From positions 1-6,665 of the forward strand of contig JACMJD010000070.1 in the NCBI GenBank assembly GCA_014380825.1: a stretch of DNA of 6,665 bases, written 5' to 3'. Source of the DNA: Phycisphaerae bacterium (lineage in GTDB: Bacteria > Planctomycetota > Phycisphaerae > Tepidisphaerales > Tepidisphaeraceae). Below the pieces are notes generated by a model. It was not told the DNA's origin and did not search any database. It was given only the letters and a program-made list of their open reading frames with translations. The translations under genes were made by a program, and so were the position numbers. Positions 1-6,665 of the stretch are shown piece by piece; position 1 is the stretch's first letter, and every line of letters begins with the position of its first letter.

Positions 1-3000
1 GCTCAGCGTCAGGGCAACATGAAGCAGTCGCGCCAGATGATTGCCGACACCGAAGCGCTGGTCGACGCATCCCTCGCCACCCAGGGCAACAACGCCGTGC
101 TGCACCAGCGCATGGGCCAGATCCTGTTCTTCCTGGCCGAGCTGTATCCAATGACGGTGGATCGTCCGTCGACCGAGCCGATGACCTCGATCTTCGTCGA
201 CAGCAGCAAGCTGACGCCGGAGGTGAAGGCGGCGTTCCAGAAGCGCTCCGAGTACTACACGCGCGCGTACGCCGAACTGGAACAGGCGACAAAGCTCGTC
301 AAGCCGGAAGATCCGCAATACGCCGAAGTCTGCACCTTCTACGCCAAGCAGTTGGAACGTCCGTCGGGGATGGTGAAGATGGACATCACCCGCGAAGAGC
401 TGGAAGCGACGGTCAAGAACGCGCACAAGCGCGCCGAAGAGGTCTATCGCGAAGTGATCAAGAACGCGCCCGCCGAGCGCCGCGTGCGCATTATGCTGGC
501 GGAATTCATCGGGCGCGAAGCGAACCGCCGCGAAGAGGCCATCGCGATCCTCGCCGAGCCCACGCCGCCCAATCCGCGCTGGATCGGCGTGCGCGCGGCG
601 CAGGCGAAGTACACCGAGATCGAGCTGCTGAACGCGCTGTGCGACCTGCGCCTGGGCGTGATCGAAAACAAGAACACGCCTGCCGACAAGCCCGCGCGCG
701 ACACGATGATTCAGCAGGTGCAGGCGGATTACGACAAGATGGTCGCGATGATCGGCGAGTCGTCGCCGCAGGCATTGCAGATCAAGGGTCGAATCCAGCT
801 CACGAAAGGCGACGCCGTCGGTGCGGCGCAGACGTTCAACCGCGCGTTGAGCCTGTTCTCCAAGTCGATGGACGACCGCTACGCGCTTTACGAGCTTCAG
901 TACTATCTCGCCCGCACGTATCTCGCGACGCAGCAGACCGGTGAAGCCAGGAAGCTGTTCCGCTCGATCGTCGCGATGAACCCGGCGCACGTTGGGGCGC
1001 GGTTGCAGCTTGCTGAGCTGCTGATGAGCGAGGGGAACATCAAGGGCACGCCGCCTCGCTTTGAGGACGGCGCCATCACGCAGATCGACGCCGCCGCGCC
1101 GCTGCTTCCGCCGAACAATCCGGTGATCGCGCGCCTGCGCCTGATCGCCGCCGATCGCTCCAAGGACACCAAGCGCTTCGACGAGATGTGGTCGAAGATT
1201 CCGGAAGGCACGGCAGTCGAACGATTCTCTAAAGCGAGCCTCGCCAATCAACTGAAGAAGCCGGAAGAATCGATCCGTTTGCTGGAGCTTGTCTGGGCGG
1301 AAAATCCCGGCAAGGCGGACGTCGCCACGCCGTTGTGGCAGCTCTACATGACCAAAGGCGACAAGGCCAAAGCCGAGTCGGTCGTAAAGGAAGCGGTCGC
1401 GAAGAATCCGGATAACGCCGGGTTGAAGCGTATGCTGGAGGCGACCGTCAATCCCGAGGGACTTCAGGAAGGACGCCTGAAGGACATCGAGGCGATTAAG
1501 GATGACCTTCAACGAAACCTCCTGCTGGCTGACTACTATCGCGCGACCGGCGACGAGCAGAAGGCGTTCGCGGCGTTGATCGAGGCGGAAAAACTTGCGC
1601 CGGACAACGGCCGCATCATGGCGGCGATGTTCGATCAGTACATCCGCCGCAAGGAATTCGATAAGGCGGGGCTGTATCTCGAGAAGCTCGCCAAGCGAAA
1701 CGAAGACAATGCCGACGGTCAGATCTTCCGCATCCGATACGCGCTGGCGCAGGGCAAGTACCAGGAAGCGAACGATCAGGCGGTGAAGCTCACGCAAATC
1801 CGCGGCGAGTTTGCCCAGGCGTGGGTATTGCTCGGTCAAACGCTTCAGGCGCTAAGCCGCTTCGACGAAGCCATCAACTCGTACCAGCAGGCGCAGGAAC
1901 GTCAGACCGGAAACTTCGACGCCATTCGCGGCCTGGTCGAAACGTACCTGGCGACCAATCGCCCGGGTAAGCGCAGCGATGAGGCGCTGGGACAAAAGGC
2001 CACCGATGCCCGCCAGTATCTGGAGCTGGGCCTGCGGTACTTCCCCAACACGCCGTACTTCAAAGACAACATGCTGCGCTGGGAGATCCTGTACGGCGAT
2101 CCGCAGAAGGCGATCGAATCGCGCGCCGCTGCGGTCAAGGATCGCCCGGAATCCGAAGAGGCCTGGATGGACCTGGGCATGGTCTACCTGACCGCCGCCC
2201 AACCGAAGAAAGCCGAAGGCGCCACCGGCAGCACTCCGCCACCGCCGTCCGTTTCGGATGAGCAGGCCAAGCAATTCCTGATCAAGGCGCGCGACACATT
2301 TACGCAAGCGCTGGCCAAGTTCCCCGAGCAGGTTCGCTTCATGCAGTCGCTCGTCGAGACGCACCTCCTGCTTAAGGAAATCGACCAGGCGGAGAAGGTC
2401 ATCACGACCTTCGTCGCGCAGGAGAAGTACAAGAATCTTCCGGACTCCACCGCAGCGCTGGCGGATTTCTACGAGCGCGCCAGCCTGCCAGACAAGGGCG
2501 AAAAGGTCCTGCGCGACGCGCTCGCGAAGACGCCGGACAACATCACATTTGAGCTTCGTCTGGCGAACCTCCTTCGCGGGCAGGGCAAAGTCGATGAGGC
2601 GTTGAAAGTCCTGGATGCCAATCCGGACGCGCCGTTGGTCGCGCGGTTCCGCGTCGAAACGCTCGTCCGCGCGAACCGTCTGGAAGACGCCAGCAAGTAC
2701 ATCGACACCCGCCTCGCCAAGGAGCCGAACTCCGATTTCTATCAGCGAATCCGGGCGAACGTCGACTTCTCGCTCGGCCGGCTCGACGCCGTGCGCGCCG
2801 CGGCCAAGAAGATCCTCGATGCCAATCCGAACGACCTCGACGGCCTCTATCTCCGCGCCCGCGCGACGATGGCCGATCCGAATGGCGACATCAACGCCGC
2901 GATCAACGACATGATCCGCGTCGTCAACATGGAGCCCAAGTCGGTCGACGCTCGCCTGCAACTCGCCGGCGCCTACTGGCGTCGCGGTGTGTTCGACGAA

Positions 3001-4209
3001 GCCGTTCGCGCCCTCGAAGCGGCCGTCGGTCTCACGCCGAACGACAAGACGCTTCGTCTGCAACTGCTTAACTACTACATCAGCAGCCGACCGGCGCGCT
3101 GGCTCGATGCCGAACAGTTCCTCAAGCAGACGCGCAGCATCCCGCAGTTCTCCAACGACGTCGACCTGATCCACGCCGAGGCCCAGATGTGGGTGGGGCG
3201 CAAGGATCCCTCCAAGGCGTTGAACCTGATCCGCGACGCGCTGAAGCAGAACCCCGAGAGCATCGCGTTCCTGCACACGTTCTTCGTGATCCTCAACGAC
3301 AACAAGGATTACGGAACGCTGATCACCGAGACTGACAAGTCGCTCAAGGCCAAGCCGGACCTGTGGTGGGCGTATCAGTTCCGCGGGCTTGGGAAAATCG
3401 GGCGTAACGATCGCGCCGGTGGGCTGGCCGATCTGAAGACGGCGATGAACGGCGCGATCAAGGCGAATGACGCGGCCTCGGTTGAAGCAATCGCGCGCAC
3501 GATCGCCGAGAAGCTCGGCATGCCCGCGGCGCGCGAGGCGCTCACGCCGCTGGCGGAAAAAGATCCGCACTGGCAGTTGGTGCTGGCGAACATGCTGTTC
3601 AACCCGGGCAACGACCCCGCCGGCGCGCTGCCGCTGGTCGAGAAAGTCCTCACGGTCGCCAACCTCCAGCGCGGCGATCTGGAAGTGGCCCTGAAGCTGG
3701 CGGGCGTGCTCTATATGAACACCTCGCCGCCCAATGTCGCCAAGGCCATCGAGTGCTATGAAAAGCTGCTGAAGGACGTCCCCAATGACACGAACGTGCT
3801 GAACAACCTGGCGTACCTGCTGCTCGAGCCGGGGCCGACCTACAACCCGACCAAGGCGCTCGTGCATAGTCAGCGCGTGCTGGATCTCACGATCGCACAG
3901 GACGATCAGGCATCGCTGCCGCTGGTCATGGATACACACGCCTGGGCATTGATCAACTCCGGCCGCGTCGATGACGGAATTGTGATGCTTCGCGACGCTT
4001 TGGCGAAAAAACGGTTCGTCGACGGCTTCTATCACCTGGGCGAGGCGTTCCTGCGGAAGCAGCCACCGGACCTGATCGAGGCGTATCGGGAATTCGACAA
4101 CGGCCGGGTGTTCATCGAGGACGCGGTCCGGGCCCAGCAACCGGTCGATCCGAACATGAAGGCCAAAATTCAAGCAAGTTTGGACCGTGTGAAACAAATG
4201 AGAAAGTGA
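1..4209 (+). CDS. Giant tetratricopeptide-repeat protein, probable EPS-locus scaffold (5' partial)
   Basis: Seen: the frame is open from base 1 through TGA at 4207-4209, giving 1402 in-window residues. The ATG at 19 has no convincing Shine-Dalgarno and sits inside helical sequence, so the true start, and any signal peptide or lipobox, lies upstream. Nearly the whole protein is Ala/Leu-rich paired helices with TPR signatures (G8, Y11, A20, P32), for example residues 607-640 (AWVLLGQTL...FDEAI) and 984-1013 (ARLQLAGAYWRRG...FDEAV). The C-terminus carries NNLAYLLL (1268-1275), DTHAWALINSGR (1311-1322) and YHLGEAF (1344-1350). Family knowledge: this closing arrangement resembles PrsT-like TPR proteins of EPS/PEP-CTERM loci, and TPR scaffolds such as AlgK, PelB and BcsC help polysaccharide cross the periplasm and outer membrane. 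I count only three Cys, which fits an envelope protein. Inference: a periplasmic or outer-membrane scaffold working with the downstream kinase/co-polymerase. It could instead be a general cytoplasmic TPR adaptor. The TPR call is firm; the EPS role is moderate. Confidence 0.85.
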   Translation, partial: AQRQGNMKQSRQMIADTEALVDASLATQGNNAVLHQRMGQILFFLAELYPMTVDRPSTEPMTSIFVDSSKLTPEVKAAFQKRSEYYTRAYAELEQATKLVKPEDPQYAEVCTFYAKQLERPSGMVKMDITREELEATVKNAHKRAEEVYREVIKNAPAERRVRIMLAEFIGREANRREEAIAILAEPTPPNPRWIGVRAAQAKYTEIELLNALCDLRLGVIENKNTPADKPARDTMIQQVQADYDKMVAMIGESSPQALQIKGRIQLTKGDAVGAAQTFNRALSLFSKSMDDRYALYELQYYLARTYLATQQTGEARKLFRSIVAMNPAHVGARLQLAELLMSEGNIKGTPPRFEDGAITQIDAAAPLLPPNNPVIARLRLIAADRSKDTKRFDEMWSKIPEGTAVERFSKASLANQLKKPEESIRLLELVWAENPGKADVATPLWQLYMTKGDKAKAESVVKEAVAKNPDNAGLKRMLEATVNPEGLQEGRLKDIEAIKDDLQRNLLLADYYRATGDEQKAFAALIEAEKLAPDNGRIMAAMFDQYIRRKEFDKAGLYLEKLAKRNEDNADGQIFRIRYALAQGKYQEANDQAVKLTQIRGEFAQAWVLLGQTLQALSRFDEAINSYQQAQERQTGNFDAIRGLVETYLATNRPGKRSDEALGQKATDARQYLELGLRYFPNTPYFKDNMLRWEILYGDPQKAIESRAAAVKDRPESEEAWMDLGMVYLTAAQPKKAEGATGSTPPPPSVSDEQAKQFLIKARDTFTQALAKFPEQVRFMQSLVETHLLLKEIDQAEKVITTFVAQEKYKNLPDSTAALADFYERASLPDKGEKVLRDALAKTPDNITFELRLANLLRGQGKVDEALKVLDANPDAPLVARFRVETLVRANRLEDASKYIDTRLAKEPNSDFYQRIRANVDFSLGRLDAVRAAAKKILDANPNDLDGLYLRARATMADPNGDINAAINDMIRVVNMEPKSVDARLQLAGAYWRRGVFDEAVRALEAAVGLTPNDKTLRLQLLNYYISSRPARWLDAEQFLKQTRSIPQFSNDVDLIHAEAQMWVGRKDPSKALNLIRDALKQNPESIAFLHTFFVILNDNKDYGTLITETDKSLKAKPDLWWAYQFRGLGKIGRNDRAGGLADLKTAMNGAIKANDAASVEAIARTIAEKLGMPAAREALTPLAEKDPHWQLVLANMLFNPGNDPAGALPLVEKVLTVANLQRGDLEVALKLAGVLYMNTSPPNVAKAIECYEKLLKDVPNDTNVLNNLAYLLLEPGPTYNPTKALVHSQRVLDLTIAQDDQASLPLVMDTHAWALINSGRVDDGIVMLRDALAKKRFVDGFYHLGEAFLRKQPPDLIEAYREFDNGRVFIEDAVRAQQPVDPNMKAKIQASLDRVKQMRK
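2212..2256 (+). other. Pro/Gly/Ser-rich linker inserted in the TPR array
   Basis: In-window residues 738-752 of the TPR protein hold a low-complexity stretch (AEGATGSTPPPPSVS) with four consecutive prolines. It directly follows a TPR helix A (AWMDLGMVYLTAAQPKKA, residues 721-738) and precedes the matching helix B (FLIKARDTFTQALAKFP, residues 759-775). It therefore looks like a flexible loop inserted within one TPR unit rather than between domains. The reading frame is preserved and base composition matches the surroundings, so it is part of the gene and not a frameshift. Confidence 0.6.
2614..2829 (+). repeat. Two copies of a 12-bp LDANP-coding repeat at exact TPR spacing
   Basis: The 12-mer gatgccaatccg occurs at 2614-2625 and again at 2818-2829, coding for DANP within LDANP both times. 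The starts are 204 bp apart, which is 68 codons or exactly two 34-residue TPR units. This fixes the repeat register in this part of the protein, with the Pro at the usual TPR position 32. It is probably a mix of family constraint and old internal duplication, because the sequence between the copies has diverged. Confidence 0.5.
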
Positions 4210-4231
4210 GAAGATGCAGGGGTGCGGATAT

Positions 4232-4251
4232 CGAACGCCCGGAGGCGTTCG
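4232..4251 (+). terminator. Perfect 8-bp hairpin after the TPR stop; possible terminator or 3'-end stabiliser
   Basis: CGAACGCC (4232-4239) and GGCGTTCG (4244-4251) are perfect complements around the 4-base loop CGGA. The hairpin begins 23 bases after the TPR stop codon. A strong GC stem there suits an intrinsic terminator or an mRNA 3'-end stabiliser. No T-tract follows (the next bases are gccgtaccaccccc), so classical Rho-independent termination is doubtful and partial read-through into the kinase gene is possible. Confidence 0.4.
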
Positions 4252-4319
4252 GCCGTACCACCCCCATAGGCCCTACGCGCGGTTCGGTCTGCATGCGTGT
4301 TGGCCTGAAAAGGGCCTTG

Positions 4320-4341
4320 TTGGTCACATTATTCCGACCAA
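4320..4341. promoter_or_regulatory. Inverted repeat TTGGTC-N10-GACCAA, possible operator
   Basis: TTGGTC (4320-4325) is the exact complement of GACCAA (4336-4341) across 10 bases. The centre-to-centre distance of about 16 bp suits a dimeric regulator, and the site lies in the AT-richer part of the gap. A second half-site-like cgaccaa is at 4449-4455. A 6-bp match of this kind can occur by chance, so operator function is only a suggestion. Confidence 0.25.
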
Positions 4342-4362
4342 TACTGGCTTTCGGGGTAAACT

Positions 4363-4397
4363 TTGGAGCGCAGCATCTTCTAGTAAATAAGCGCCAA
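4363..4397 (+). promoter_or_regulatory. Imperfect stem-loop in the putative leader
   Basis: TTGG (4363-4366) plus CGC (4369-4371), with AG bulged at 4367-4368, can pair with GCGCCAA (4391-4397). This makes a 7-bp interrupted stem over a 19-base AT-rich loop. It abuts the next inverted repeat and shares one base with it (4397), so the two could stack or compete as part of a folded 5' leader of the kinase mRNA. No known RNA family is recognised. Confidence 0.22.
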
Positions 4398-4443
4398 GTC
4401 GGTGGCAACTGTGATCGTGCCGAATTCGTAAGCAGAGCCGACT
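4397..4443 (+). promoter_or_regulatory. Inverted repeat AGTCGG...CCGACT enclosing a smaller hairpin
   Basis: AGTCGG (4397-4402) pairs perfectly with CCGACT (4438-4443). Between them are a possible GGCA/TGCC pair (4404-4407 and 4418-4421) and the self-complementary CGAATTCG (4421-4428). The nested layout resembles a branched leader RNA, about 60 bases before the kinase start codon. Each stem is short, so a chance arrangement cannot be excluded. Confidence 0.22.
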
Positions 4444-4489
4444 CGTGACGACCAACGGGTCAAAGTACGTTAGGTGTCTTCCGGCAGGC

Positions 4490-4494
4490 AGGAG
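4490..4494 (+). promoter_or_regulatory. Shine-Dalgarno for the kinase/co-polymerase gene
   Basis: AGGAG lies nine bases before the ATG at 4504, a near-ideal match and spacing. An in-frame TAG at 4471-4473 closes the frame upstream. The alternative in-frame GTG at 4474 precedes this site and has no ribosome site of its own. The next Met (4621, residue 40) also lacks one. This decides the start at 4504. Confidence 0.75.
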
Positions 4495-4503
4495 TTAGAG
4501 CAT

Positions 4504-6665
4504 ATGACGACGTTGCCTCAGACGACAGGGATTCGACTTCCCCGGCCGATGAGCGCCCCAGGGCCCGGCGGTGGCGCATTGCTGGCCGGCCAGCACGCCG
4601 CACCACTAGCCGCTACGGGCATGTCCGCTGCCGACATCTGGCGCGTCCTGCGCGCCAACGCGCTGCTCATCATTGCCGGCCTCATGTTCTCCGGCTTGCT
4701 CGGCTTCGGGCTGAACTGGTATCTCGCCAGATATCACTCGCGCTTCACCGCCACCGGTTATGTCGCGGTCGAACCGCGCCGCGGCACGCAGCTGATCACC
4801 AACTCCGGAAACGAATATCAAGACTACACCGGGTTGCAGATCGAACAGCGCACGCAGGCAGGCCTGCTGAAGACCGAAGCGCTGTTCATGTCGGTGCTCC
4901 AGAATCAGAACCTCGGCATCCGCCAGACGAATTGGTTCAAGCAATTCGTCACGCTTCAAAAGGGCGCCGACGGGCTCAACAAAGAGGTCGCCGACATCGG
5001 CGCCGCGAAGATCGATCTGATGGATCGCTTCGAAGCCTCCGGCATCACTGATTCGAAGCTGATCAAGGTCGAGATGACCTGCCCGAATCCATCCGACTGC
5101 AAGCAGATCGTGATGGACGTTGTCTCGACGCATCTGGATCAACAGCGCCAGCTCACGCAGAGCAAGACGTTGGATCGAACGCAGTCGCTGACCAGCTTGA
5201 AGACGAAATACGAAATTCGCATTCGCGAACTGAGCGACAAGCAGAACAACCTGATGCTCCGACTTCAGATGGGCTCGGTTGGCAATCCCACCGCGCGTTA
5301 CACTACGACCGACTTGGAACTCCAGTCGGCTATGAGCAAGACGATCGAACTCCAGGCGAACGCCGCCGCGGCCAAGGGTCAATACGAGACGATCGCCAAC
5401 CAGATGCAGCAGGGCATTGATCCGCCGACGGTGAACGAAATCGTCGAGCGTGATCCGACCGTCATGAGCTACAAGGACCAGATCGTCCGGCTGGACGTCG
5501 AGATTCGCGCCGCCTCGCAGGCGGGACGCGATTCGCGAATGATCCGCGAGATGCAGCTTCGGCGCGACGGTTTCGATGAAGAGCTTCGCAACCTCAAGCA
5601 GGAAAAAACGGTCTCGGCGCGCAACGCGCTCCTGTCGCAGGCGCAGGCCGGCGCGCAGGCTACGCAGGATTCGGTCGACGTTGCCACCAAGAAGATCGAT
5701 CAGCTCAAGGGCGTGTTGGGCGACCTGGCGATCGCGATGAGCGATTACCTGTCCGTCCTGGAAGAGCTGACCCTGACCCGCGCCGCCGCCAAGGAAGTGC
5801 GCGATCAGCTTGATACCCTCAGCGCGTCAACAGCGCAGATGCAAGTCGACTGGGCACAGCGCCCGGAAACGCCAATCCTCCCGAGCTTCCCGAAGCTCGC
5901 GATCACCTTGCTCGTCACGGTCATGCTTGGCATGGGCGTGTGCCTGGGTATTGCGTTCACGCGTGAGATGCTCGACACCTCCGTCCGCTCGCCACGCGAT
6001 ATCGCTCGCGTCGGACAGATGAACCTGCTGGGCATGATCCCGCACGAAGACGATGATCCGCAATCGGCCGGCATCCCGCTGCCGACCGTGATCTTCCAGG
6101 CTCCGACGTCGATCATGGCCGAGCAGTATCGGCAAGTGCGCACGCGGTTGCAGCATGCGGCCTCGCTCGATACCACACGATCGATCCTGATCACCAGCCC
6201 CGGCCCGCAGGACGGCAAGACGACCGTCGCCTGCAACCTCGCCGCCGGTCTGGCGCTGAACGGCCGAAAGATCCTGCTGGTCGACGCCAACTTCCGCCGG
6301 CCGGAACTCAACAAGATCTTCAACGTCCCCAACGACGTCGGCTTCAGCAACGCGCTGGCGACGACGGACAACTTCGAGGGCGCGATCCGCAGCTCGCAGG
6401 TCCCGAACCTCGACGTGATGACCACCGGCCCGCGCCCGGCGAACCCGGCGGAACTGCTGGAGAGCCAGCTCTTCAGCGACTTCATCGACCGCGCGTTGGA
6501 AGAATACGACCACGTGATCTTCGACACCGCCCCGATGCTGCTCGCCGCCGAAAGCGCCGCCATGGCGCCGCGCGTCGACGGCGTGGTCAGCGTGGTGAAG
6601 GCCGCCAGCAACAGCCGCGGTCTCCTGCAGCGTCTCCGCGACGGTCTGCGTCAGCTCAAGGCCGA
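4504..6665 (+). CDS. Wzz-type polysaccharide co-polymerase fused to BY-family tyrosine autokinase (3' partial)
   Basis: Seen: open from ATG 4504 to the window end, 720 full codons with no stop. Order: Pro/Gly-rich cytoplasmic head (1-39); DIWRVLRAN (44-52); TM1 (~53-75); Wzz-like segment then coiled-coil-rich periplasmic loop (~76-464); P454xxPxxPxxP463; TM2 (~465-485); DTSVRSPRD (491-499); linker; EQYRQVR (540-546, the ExxRxxR oligomerisation motif); Walker A GPQDGKTT (567-574); Walker A' LLVDANFRRP (591-600); GPRPANPAELL (642-652); Walker B VIFDTAP (671-677). Family knowledge: Wzc-like proteins form inner-membrane oligomers that set polymer length and aid export. ATP-driven autophosphorylation of a C-terminal Tyr cluster, reversed by a phosphatase, cycles them. 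That cluster would lie past the right edge; relatives run ~700-800 residues, so probably only the last few dozen residues are missing. Oddities: Walker A' has Asn596 where most BY-kinases have the second Asp; Walker B reads DTAP rather than DTPP; C193 and C199 lie close together in the periplasmic loop. The family call is firm; catalytic activity is not proven. Confidence 0.93.
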   Translation, partial: MTTLPQTTGIRLPRPMSAPGPGGGALLAGQHAAPLAATGMSAADIWRVLRANALLIIAGLMFSGLLGFGLNWYLARYHSRFTATGYVAVEPRRGTQLITNSGNEYQDYTGLQIEQRTQAGLLKTEALFMSVLQNQNLGIRQTNWFKQFVTLQKGADGLNKEVADIGAAKIDLMDRFEASGITDSKLIKVEMTCPNPSDCKQIVMDVVSTHLDQQRQLTQSKTLDRTQSLTSLKTKYEIRIRELSDKQNNLMLRLQMGSVGNPTARYTTTDLELQSAMSKTIELQANAAAAKGQYETIANQMQQGIDPPTVNEIVERDPTVMSYKDQIVRLDVEIRAASQAGRDSRMIREMQLRRDGFDEELRNLKQEKTVSARNALLSQAQAGAQATQDSVDVATKKIDQLKGVLGDLAIAMSDYLSVLEELTLTRAAAKEVRDQLDTLSASTAQMQVDWAQRPETPILPSFPKLAITLLVTVMLGMGVCLGIAFTREMLDTSVRSPRDIARVGQMNLLGMIPHEDDDPQSAGIPLPTVIFQAPTSIMAEQYRQVRTRLQHAASLDTTRSILITSPGPQDGKTTVACNLAAGLALNGRKILLVDANFRRPELNKIFNVPNDVGFSNALATTDNFEGAIRSSQVPNLDVMTTGPRPANPAELLESQLFSDFIDRALEEYDHVIFDTAPMLLAAESAAMAPRVDGVVSVVKAASNSRGLLQRLRDGLRQLKA

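Larger units (their letters stand above)
4210..4503. other. Non-coding gap between TPR gene and kinase gene
   Basis: No open frame here has a plausible start, ribosome site or protein-like composition. The stretch from about 4320 to 4400 is visibly poorer in GC than either gene. Inverted repeats are listed separately. The 7-mer cgaccaa appears twice (4335-4341 and 4449-4455), with its complement core ttggtc at 4320-4325. A minor TGAC/GTCA pair (4446-4449 and 4459-4462) is also present. The best sigma70-like pair I can find is TTGTTG (4317-4322) and AATACT (4340-4345) with a 17-bp spacer. It matches only 3/6 and 4/6 of the consensus, so I do not call it a promoter. The length and composition suggest that the kinase gene has its own promoter and a long leader. 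I recognise no known riboswitch class. Confidence 0.6.

Noticed and set aside
19..21. ATG at 19 as the real start of the TPR protein
   Set aside because: The frame is open to base 1 with helical residues before the Met. AGGG at 11-14 is too close to act as a ribosome site, and no signal peptide follows, so the gene almost certainly begins upstream.
1852..4197. 781-codon open frame on the minus strand antisense to the TPR gene
   Set aside because: The length is explained by the GC-rich codon bias of the real gene opposite. The predicted protein is rich in Arg/Val/Gln with no recognisable domain, and the + strand frame has clear TPR motifs throughout.
4317..4345. Sigma70-like promoter TTGTTG-N17-AATACT
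   Set aside because: Only 7 of 12 consensus positions match, which is too weak to call without transcript data. I also found no sigma54 GG-N10-GC pair in the gap.
4206..4448. 80-codon + strand frame starting with GTG at the end of the TPR gene and filling most of the gap
   Set aside because: It has no Shine-Dalgarno, no domain-like composition and a GTG start inside the previous gene's last codons. It also runs through all the inverted repeats. It is most likely chance.
4344..4465. c-di-GMP (GEMM) riboswitch in the leader, tempting because of the EPS context
   Set aside because: The conserved GGCAAAC and GCAAAGC-type core segments and the tetraloop receptor arrangement are not present.
4606..5382. 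258-codon minus-strand frame opposite the kinase N-terminal half
   Set aside because: It is a shadow of the Wzz domain codons. No domain, signal or ribosome site supports it.
5805..6611. Overlapping minus-strand frames of 268 and 228 codons opposite the kinase domain
   Set aside because: The + strand encodes Walker A, A' and B motifs here. The antisense products are low-complexity Ser/Arg/Ala-rich sequences with no family resemblance.

Overview
The window is GC-rich, densely coding on the + strand only, and holds two large genes that are both cut by the window edges. They are separated by a 294-bp non-coding gap. The pairing suggests an exopolysaccharide (EPS) or capsule synthesis/export locus in a diderm bacterium. 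The Asn-containing Walker A' (DANFRRP) and the very long TPR protein remind me of Planctomycetota (for example Phycisphaerae-like genomes). That taxonomic guess rests on style alone, and other GC-rich diderms such as Acidobacteriota or Deltaproteobacteria remain possible.

Region 1 (1-4209): the C-terminal 1402 residues of a giant tetratricopeptide-repeat (TPR) protein. The reading frame is already open at base 1. Its last ~130 residues resemble the C-terminal TPR units of PrsT-type TPR proteins, which are found in EPS/PEP-CTERM loci. It ends with TGA at 4207-4209.

Region 2 (4210-4503): no convincing gene. It contains a perfect 8-bp hairpin just after the TPR stop, a locally AT-richer stretch (about 4320-4400), several inverted repeats that could form a structured leader or operators, and a good Shine-Dalgarno sequence in front of the next gene.

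Region 3 (4504-6665, continuing past the right edge): a fused polysaccharide co-polymerase (Wzz-type chain-length determinant) and bacterial tyrosine kinase (BY-kinase). It shows two membrane segments flanking a ~390-residue coiled-coil-rich periplasmic loop, a PxxPxxPxxP motif before TM2, an EQYRQVR oligomerisation motif, and Walker A, A' and B motifs. The C-terminal tail, where the tyrosine cluster normally lies, is outside the window.

Working model (inference): the kinase/co-polymerase controls polymer length and export at the inner membrane, and the TPR protein acts as an envelope scaffold for assembly or export. I see no mobile element, CRISPR array, tRNA or rRNA. I found no clear evidence of an entirely new system. 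The points most worth checking are the altered Walker A', a cysteine pair in the periplasmic loop, and the structured intergenic region.
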